Shown here: positions 57,481 through 64,000 of the stretch, in pieces
Position numbering within the stretch: the first letter of the stretch is position 1
Layout of the letters: each line of letters opens with the position of its first letter
DNA from: Nelumbo lutea
Lineage: Eukaryota; Streptophyta; Magnoliopsida; Proteales; Nelumbonaceae
DNA: 64,000 nt
NCBI GenBank assembly: GCA_022828595.1
Contig: JAKGHH010000006.1
Coordinates: 10,602,633 to 10,666,632 of the forward strand
Reading direction: 5' to 3'
Notes under the pieces: model-generated
Databases searched by the model: none
Seen by the model: only the letters and a program-made list of their open reading frames with translations
Told to the model about the DNA's origin: nothing
Translations under genes and position numbers: made by a program

Positions 57481-58420
57481 CTATATTTATTTCTATTTTA
57501 AAAATTTTATTACCTAACTATGACTTCATAGGTTGACCAATTGATTGATTCGTATGGTCGAATTCCTTAACCACCACTTGGATAAAGAATAGCTTTGCTT
57601 TTGAGTCAGTTTATGTTAAAAGTATTAGCATAGGTTTAGTTAGTAGCATTTATTTGTGAAAAAATAACTTAAATATAGGATTTAATAAGAGAAAATGTGA
57701 CTTAATACCTTAATTATAAGACTTAGGGAGTGTTCTGTAACGTAGATGAGAAATTGGGTGGTGTATTTTCATCGGTGTGGTGTGGATGAAAACACACCAC
57801 ACCTCAACAGAATAGTTGTTCTGCACCATGGACAAAAATGTGTGTACTGATCCATACCACACCTTAATGGGTGTTCTACAATGTGTGACACATTTCTGTC
57901 CACATCTTGTGTTTGATTCTATGCATCCCAACTACAACATGTGAGATTATTTATGTCGTTAATCATTAAAACACAATATTTTATTTTTTAGTAGTATATA
58001 ATAAAAAACATTAATAAATTACAAAAAAGTTTAATAATTAATAAAAAAATAATAATAATTAATACTACTAACAATAATATTAATAATATTTAATAAAAAA
58101 TAATTATATTAATATTAACTAAAAATAGTAATAATTATTAATATTAATAATTAATGGTTATAATGTTAACAATAATTAACAATATTAATAATAATATTTG
58201 ATAATAATTAATAATATTGTTACTAATTACTAATAATTAACCATGATTAATAATATTCAAAACTTATTAATTAATAAAAATATTATTAATAATATTACTA
58301 ATATTGTTTTATGAAGTTATTGACAATTTGACACTACTACTATTTATTTATGTAAAATAATAAATAATAAAATATACATTTATCCAATTAAATGTTATTA
58401 CTTTTTCCATGGTTTTCAAA
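57481..58420. other. AT-rich DNA with small palindromes
   Basis: 57720-57950 contains repeated TGTGGTGTG and CACACCACACC words in both orientations, perhaps a decayed foldback element. 57951-58385 is almost pure AATAAT/ATTAAT sequence. No gene. Confidence 0.55.
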
Positions 58421-58429
58421 ACCAGACCG

Positions 58430-59135
58430 GATCAAACGGTTGGACCAGAAAAATTGTTGACTTGGGTAGTTGAATCATTCGAACCGTTTAACGGTTTTAA
58501 CCATTTTTTATTTTTTTATCAAAACGGGTTGACCGTTCTGTTTGAATGGTCAGACTAGAAAAACCGGGAACCAGTCATGTGACTGGTTCCGTTTTTCGCC
58601 AAAACCGGATTTTGGCCATAAAACGTTGATTTAGTCAGCAAACTGTTGACCCAAGCGGTTAAACTGTCAAGGTTCTACCGGCATATCGGGCGAATCGATA
58701 CCTTTTTTTTACTTTTTTTTATTTTTTTCAAAACCAGTTCAGGGGGGTGGTTTAGGGTTCCTCCACCCCTTGAACCAGTCAGACTCCAATACACCCATTG
58801 TAGGGGCATATCAGAGAGGTCCTGGAATGATACGTATCATTCGATACGGGCCGATACGTGTCAACACTTTGAACCTTGCTCGAACCATTCAACTGTTTTG
58901 ACCATTTTTTTATTATTGTATTATTTTTTTATTTTTTTTCTATCAGAATGGGTCGACCATTGTTTTCGAATGTTTGAACCGAAAAAGCTAGGAATCGGTA
59001 AGATGACCAGATCCATTTTTTGCCAAAACCGAATTTTGGCCAAAAAACGTTGATTTGGTCAGCAAACCGTTGATCCAAGCGATTGAACCATTCAACAGTT
59101 TTGATCGCTTTTTATCTGTTTTATTTTTTTCTGTC
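58430..59135. repeat. Two direct copies of an ACCGGTTT/TTGACC-rich repeat
   Basis: A unit of about 235 bp at 58440-58670 recurs at 58870-59130. Both contain GCCAAAACCG, ATTTTGGCCA, AAAACGTTGATTT, GGTCAGCAAAC and GTTGAYCCAAGCG in the same order. The spacer (58680-58860) has GATACG words. This may be two copies of one MITE or a duplication within one element. The ends are not defined. Confidence 0.6.
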
Positions 59136-59376
59136 AGAACGGACCAACTGTTCAATGTATTGACACAAGATAACGGTGGTTCAATCCCAAATAAACATCT
59201 GTGATAAAAAAAAAATCCAGATGAACATCTATTCAAATAATTGATGACCAGATGCTCAATGAACTAGGGTAACTTTGACTAGTGTTGGCCACCTTCTTCT
59301 AGCGGCAAGGCAGACTGATGGGAGACCAAGAGCTACAATGGTTTCCTCAAAAAAAGAGCTATAACAATAATATTTA
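59136..59376. other. Intergenic DNA, no gene recognised
   Basis: No motif seen. Confidence 0.4.
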
Positions 59377-59379
59377 TTA

Positions 59380-59586
59380 GGGTGGAATAATGATGCGAAG
59401 TAGGGATCACGATTGTGTGGAGCATTCCACGATTCTTACCCGTGGAAGAGATTTTGCGATATAGTGTGGACTATTCCACGAGATATTGTGGTTCGGTCCA
59501 CACTATATTGAACTGAATGATGGAAATAGCTGTAGTGTGTTTTGAAATACAATATATCATGGATAACCATGATATTGAACACCACC
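59380..59586. mobile_element. Tourist-like MITE candidate, 207 bp
   Basis: TTA flanks it on both sides (59377-59379 and 59587-59589). Ends GGGTGGAATAATGAT and, on the other strand, GGTGGTGTTCAATATCATGG are partly complementary. Internally TGTGGACTATTCCACG-type palindromes are common. Assignment is tentative because the terminal match is imperfect. Confidence 0.5.
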
Positions 59587-59877
59587 TTAATGAGAGGGGA
59601 TTAAATGGGTGGAAAGTAATAATTGAAGTTACGCTTTCAACCCTTACCATTAGAAATAGACTAAATACACAAATATAAACAATTTAGTAGCCATTAAAGC
59701 TGACATTAATGTTGTAATAAAATGACTTTTATACCCTTTCTCAAACAAAAAAAATTGTGGATAATTTTAATCCAAAAAAAATTCACTCTACATCCACACT
59801 TTTATATATGGTATATATATTATATTTATTGAAAATCAAATTATTAAAGAACCTGCTTTTTTTTTTTTTTTTTGAAG

Positions 59878-60020
59878 AGGGTGACCTCAGAACTACCAAG
59901 GCCAGAACCCACCCTAAAACTGGCCATTATAGGGTAGGTTCTAGTTCTAAAAACTTGGAACCAACCCCTACAAGGTAAGTTTTAGGTTCTGCCATGAAAC
60001 TGAACAGAATTGACCCCTGC
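59878..60020. repeat. Fragment of the GGTTC/GAACC repeat family
   Basis: Contains CTTGGAACCAACCCCTAC and GGTAGGTTCTAGTTC, related to 33530-33762. It is preceded by a T-run (59857-59873). Confidence 0.45.
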
Positions 60021-60796
60021 TGTTTTTTAAATCTATATAATTTTATAAATGTCCAATCACATGTGAGAGAAATGTTCTGCTATAGGGTAAAATATTTAAG
60101 CCTCCCCTAAAATTTTTCATAAATACTACATAATGCCCACAGGATGAATTTGTAACTCTCTCGCCTCCAATATACCATACAAATTAGGTGTAAAGAAAAT
60201 GGTGAGATTACTTTTCTGTGAAAGAATAGTTGCATGTTGGCCAAGCATAGATCCTGAATCTTAGTGCACCAGGTTTTACAGAGTTGCTTGCACAGCTGTG
60301 TGGGTCCCTTTGGAGTATGCCAAACATTTTCCCTGGAGAGAGATTCTAAATGTGTTCATCGTTTTGCTTTCTTTTCCAGAAACGTCATAGAAATGGACCA
60401 CATTACTATTTATATCTTTTCTTGATTTGCAAGAATCATGAGGAGTGAAAGAAAAATTAAAACTAAAAACAAAACAAAGCTCTCTGTATTTCATTGCATA
60501 TTAAAATTAATATATACAATTACAATTTCTATTTTTATACAGTTTATTATACTAAATTCAATAAATTAATCCAAAGATTTACCAATAGGCAACAACAATC
60601 AAGATTTGAGTTTCATCGATTATGAACCAATTAAGATGGAGTATTGAGTAAAGCAAAAGAAAAACCAAAACTTCAAATATTTTGTTAGTTTGAATGAACA
60701 ATGGAGTTGCATTTCTTTACCTGTCTACACGTGGATTCCATGAAAACATAATCTAAACCCTTTAAGAGAAATTTTAAGACATTTTGTATATAAGCA
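60021..60796. other. Intergenic DNA with the end of a foldback-type element
   Basis: 60085-60160 has GGGTAAAATATTTAAGCCTCCCC, like the end of the element at 50412. No gene seen in the rest. Confidence 0.4.
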
Positions 60797-60799
60797 GTT

Positions 60800-61325
60800 G
60801 ATGTTGTCTGATCCGAGGTGTCTCAAGTCAAGATCGCAGTCAAATAATCTTATCAACTAGCGAAGCCGAGGTGGAAAGACGAATTCATGCAGTGAGATCT
60901 GAAACAAGAAAGTGATCAGAGGCCCAAAGAGTTGTTCCTCGGGTAGGCACTCCAACGCTCAAGTCAGTAATGGGAGATGGATGGTCGGGCCGAGTAGTTG
61001 AGAGAAACGTGCTGATTTGAATAGAGGGAGAGTAACAATATGGAGGCTGAAGAATCAAAAGTTCCTTACCTCGAGTGAGGGTTACCTACTTATAGCTGAG
61101 AATCCGTATCCTATTTGGATGAGGCTTCTGGAGTTGTCGGGGATAAGGTTGTTCGCCGAGGTCTTCAAGATAAGTCTTAATCCTCGACGGAACTATCCTC
61201 CTTATCCATACATGGTTCTCCTTTCTTGGTTGTGCTTATCCATCCTACGTGGGGCCAACATGGCCGAAGAGATAAGACGGACGCAAAGGTGACACGCGGG
61301 ATCAATTCAACCATAACCCAAACAC
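60800..61325 (-). mobile_element. LTR-like piece, minus orientation
   Basis: On the minus strand a CTATAAGTAGG box (about 61087-61097) is followed, towards lower coordinates, by a segment with TGACTTGAGCGTTGGAGTGCC (about 60948-60968), a sequence typical of R-U5 in many plant Ty3 LTRs, and ends CAGACAACA. No internal region adjoins, so it is probably a solo or truncated LTR. The upper boundary is uncertain. Confidence 0.55.
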
Positions 61326-61810
61326 ATCCAGATGTATATCTTGCAAAAAATATAATATAAAACAAAGGTGAGATTTTGGAATGAAATCATGGGCATATAT
61401 TTGTCAGATTCATGGGAATGGGGAGATGGAACTTGGTTTGAACTGAAAATATTTATATGGATCAATAAGGCTGCTTTTAGTTTAAAGGAAAAAGTTGGGA
61501 AAGGCAATTTGTGTAGGTTTCCCTCCCTTTTCCTTCCTTTCCTCATCTTTTCCTTCAAACCAAACATAGCCTAAAAGAACTTAGTGTCAGGTTCAAAGAA
61601 ATTGATGCTCAAAATGTTGGAGTTTTGAGAATAAAAAACAGAAAAAAGATAAAAGTGATGTTGTTGGCTTGGTGTTGGAAGAGAGTACAAGTATTCAAAT
61701 TCATTGTGGATGGCTCAATTGAGATTGACCTCTAGGCTCTGGGCTCTGTTTACTTTGAGGATTCACGAAATTAATTTTTTTTTTTGATTTTCAAATTGAG
61801 TGAAGAAGAT
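61326..61810. other. Intergenic DNA, no gene recognised
   Basis: Includes CTTCAAACCAAACATAGCC at about 61553, resembling a MITE end. No coding evidence. Confidence 0.4.
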
Positions 61811-61812
61811 GA

Positions 61813-62085
61813 GATCGGCTTCAGTCAGTGCAGGGCCCTTCGAACAACCTTTATAGCCTTTCATGGGAGATATTCCCAATGCAAGGCTATAAAGGTTTTC
61901 GAACAGGCCTTGCACCGACTGAATCGAGATCGGCTTCAGTTAGTGCAAGTCCTGTTCAAACACCGTTCGAACAGTCTTTACAGCCTTGCATCGGAAACAT
62001 TTCCATGCTTGTATGTTTTACTTCATGGAAAAATATTCTCAATGCAAGGCTATAATGGTTGTTCGAATGGGTATTGCAGTGACTT
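61813..62085. ncRNA. Two adjacent long hairpins, candidate small-RNA locus or foldback
   Basis: Hairpin 1 spans 61813-61931: the arm GTGCAGGGCCCTTCGAAC plus CCTTTATAGCCTT pairs with the downstream GGCTATAAAGG and TTCGAACAGGCCTTGCAC, with a tiny loop inside TGGGAGATATTCCCA. Hairpin 2 spans 61928-62085 and uses diverged copies of the same arm, GTTCGAACAGTCTTTACAGCC against GGCTATAATGGTTGTTCGAA. The four arm copies alternate in orientation. Such extended stems are seen in young plant MIRNA genes and siRNA-producing inverted repeats, but small foldback transposons can look the same. Expression is unknown. Confidence 0.4.
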
Positions 62086-62089
62086 AATT

Positions 62090-63479
62090 TGGTTTCGAAG
62101 ATGATGATTTAAATGGATCGTTTTAGGCCCAATTTTTATTAGGTATATATACGGATTTGCTAACTGGGTCATTTTATTTTAAATTCTACTTAAAATAAAT
62201 AAAAAAGAATTAAATCCAATAAAAATTATTAAAAATCAAAACAAATGTATCTAATAAAAACTAATAAAATTAAATCTAATAAAAATCAAAACAAGTTTAT
62301 CTAACAAAAAAATAAAATTCATTTAAATATAATTTAGAATAATAAAAATTAACAAACATTATGGAAAAATTAATAGAAGTTTATCTAACAATAAAAATCC
62401 AAAAACAATGTAAGGGTTAGGAATTGGAGTCTGCTCCTTACAAAGCCCTCCTCAAATTGACCTCAGCCATTCCAACCGTGTATATATTGAAAAAATCTCT
62501 CATGAATAATAATAACACACAAGTATACATGCTGTGCTGTGAGGTTGGTGTGAGGAGCGCTTTACAAAAACGACTAGATCTCGACTCCAAACTTAGAATC
62601 CATTTGAATTTTGCCCAATTAAATATGACATAAGTAGAGGTAAGGTAAAAAATATAATAAAGTGGTCCTTGGCACCCAAAATTTGAACTAAAATGTTAAA
62701 AAGGATCAGTTTTAATGTTCCTCCAACTCCCAAAATTAAAAATTTTGTTTAATTTTTCTTTAAAAAAAAATCTACAATAGACCCAAACGTTCCCACCCCA
62801 TTTTACTACACAGCATACCTCTTCTATTCCCACCTCATTTTCTTGTTTAACTCCGCATGCAGTTGGAAGGTGCTGTGACAATGGTGTGAGGACTGAATCC
62901 AAATTCATCTATTATAGGTAGCACGCTAACAGTGATGAATGGTGAATGAGAAAGAGCTCATGGCTGGTTTTGGATGTTGGGGTGCCTTAGTTGTGACCGT
63001 TCTTTGATCCCTTTGAGGAGCATATTGCATACAGAGATTTCTGCAACAAAGAATATGCAGATCGATGCACCCACTAATTTGTTGTCAATCCAAGGAGCGA
63101 TGGTGCCGCAATTGACTGATTTTGATATTATGAAGACTAATTAGACTGGTGAAGGGAGTATGAATCATTCGACCGTTGATGCCACAATTGCCTAATTTAT
63201 TTTCTCGACCGTTAAAACCAAAATCTGTGCATGCATGGCGGGTATCATTAACGTTAATTCCAATCCGATGGTTTCAAACCTTTCAGTTTTGATGTGATAT
63301 ACCCGACCGTTGAACTTCTAACAGTCACTGCAGGGAGAACCAAGGAACCCAGCAACGGTCTGGATTTTGGACGCCCTGATGGATGATGAGCGTGCCACTG
63401 CCATGAGTATTATTATTATAAAGCCGGTCTTGCTTCGAGGAGGAGAGGCGACTTCCTCTTGGTTTTGCCATTACTATAG
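62090..63479. other. Intergenic DNA upstream of REM-D
   Basis: AT-rich to 62400. 62765-62855 contains CCCACCTCATTTTCTTGTTTAAC, related to the tandem repeat at 23930-24180. From about 62900 the sequence is of balanced composition and probably includes the REM-D promoter. Several GACCGTTGA words occur at 63171-63320. No separate gene recognised. Confidence 0.45.
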
Positions 63480-63529
<50 letters not shown>

Positions 63530-63530
63530 C
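63480..63530. repeat. CT/TA compound microsatellite in the REM-D leader region
   Basis: About 12 CT units followed by about 12 TA units, ending 18 nt before the REM-D start codon. The minus-strand frame through it, rich in YIYIYRERERE, is an artefact. Confidence 0.9.
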
Positions 63531-63547
63531 ATGCATAGAGTGCTTTC

Positions 63548-64000
63548 ATGGTGGAAATGCCCCCAGTGACTAAAAAGCTGCGACAGCCTAGACCAATTGC
63601 TGAAACAAAAATACGTAGAATGACAAACCATCGACGCAACAGGCCTTCCTTCTTCAAAGTTTTGATCGCCCCCAACTTCTCCAGACTGCTGGTGAGAAGA
63701 GAGGATTTTCTTTTGTACGTGTAGCTCCTATATGTTGTATTTAATTTGACATTTTCTTCATTTTTCCTTTTAATTTTTGTAGAGGATACCGCCACCTTTC
63801 ATGAAGCATTTCTGTGGATCAGTGCCCGAAACATCCATCCTCAGAAGTCCAACCGGAAAACTTTGGTCTGTAAGGGTGAAAAGGATTGAAAAACAATTCT
63901 ACTTTGAAAAGGGTTGGCAGAGATTTGTGAAACATCATCGATTGGTGGCAGGGGACCTCTTAGTTTTCAGCTATCATGGTGATTCCAGATTCACTGTTAA
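63548..64000 (+). CDS. REM-D, B3 protein gene (5' part, cut by the window end)
   Basis: Exon 1 is 63548-63691 (48 codons: MVEMPPVTKKLRQPRPIAET, then RRNRPSFFKVL and FSRLL), chosen because an in-frame stop lies just upstream. The donor is gtgaga, the acceptor ttttgtag, and exon 2 starts at 63783 in the same phase with RIPPPFMKHFCGSVPETSIL. It continues as a B3 domain (FYFEKGWQRFVKHH, GDLLVFSYHGDSRFTV) to the end of the window. It is clearly related to REM-A to C but diverged, on the opposite strand, with a longer N-terminus. A second in-frame Met at codon 4 could also start translation. Nuclear DNA-binding protein by family. Confidence 0.85.

Noticed and set aside
63325..63795. 156-codon minus-strand frame over REM-D exon 1
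   Set aside because: It runs through the CT/TA microsatellite and is antisense to the B3 coding exon.
1..64000. tRNA, rRNA or organelle-derived segments
   Set aside because: I saw no cloverleaf with conserved B box and no recognisable rRNA or chloroplast gene sequence, though a dedicated search was not possible.

Overview
This is a stretch of nuclear chromosome from a flowering plant, probably not a grass. The evidence is REM-type B3 transcription-factor genes with GT-AG introns, plant LINE, Ty3 and Ty1 retroelements, hAT and Tourist-like elements, a PPR-gene fragment and AT-rich intergenic DNA. I cannot name the species. Nothing in the window is prokaryotic or organellar.

The host genes are a family of two-B3-domain REM proteins. 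Three copies lie on the minus strand in the same orientation: REM-A (8225-20911), REM-B (35102-36743) and REM-C (48393-50095). A more diverged fourth copy, REM-D, starts on the plus strand at 63548 and runs off the window. Each full copy has four exons: exon 1 with the start of the first B3 domain, exon 2 with the rest of it plus a linker of repeated IKKE motifs, exon 3 as a short basic segment opening the second B3 domain, and exon 4 completing it. Only REM-C is open throughout (373 codons). REM-A has a Ty3 element in intron 1 and a 1-bp deletion in exon 3. REM-B has a nonsense codon in the linker and a 60-nt deletion in the last exon.

The rest is layered transposon debris. 1-8.2 kb: a foldback element, a LINE relic split by a Tourist-like MITE, a 522-bp hAT-like element, and a minus-strand Ty3 gag with an LTR. 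9.7-20.5 kb: a complete-length but decayed Tat-lineage Ty3 element with two LTRs, dual RNase H, a 62-bp tandem array and a spliced antisense ORF. 22-23.2 kb: a 1.1-kb hAT-like element with a perfect target-site duplication. 23.5-29.9 kb: a LINE with a solo-LTR-like insertion. 30.2-32.7 and 44.2-46.3 kb: the two arms of a large inverted repeat carrying a PPR fragment and copia pieces. 37.6-44.5 kb: a copia element holding a 3.3-kb hAT transposase element. 50.4-53.0 kb: three short DNA elements. 54.0-57.5 kb: a second copy of the same copia family. 57.5-63.5 kb: AT-rich DNA, MITEs, an LTR-like piece and a striking pair of hairpins at 61.8-62.1 kb.

Together the window shows a local REM gene family that expanded by duplication while transposons inserted between and inside the copies. 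One copy remains apparently functional. No tRNA, rRNA or CRISPR array was seen. All exon boundaries and family assignments come from reading the sequence and comparing copies by eye.
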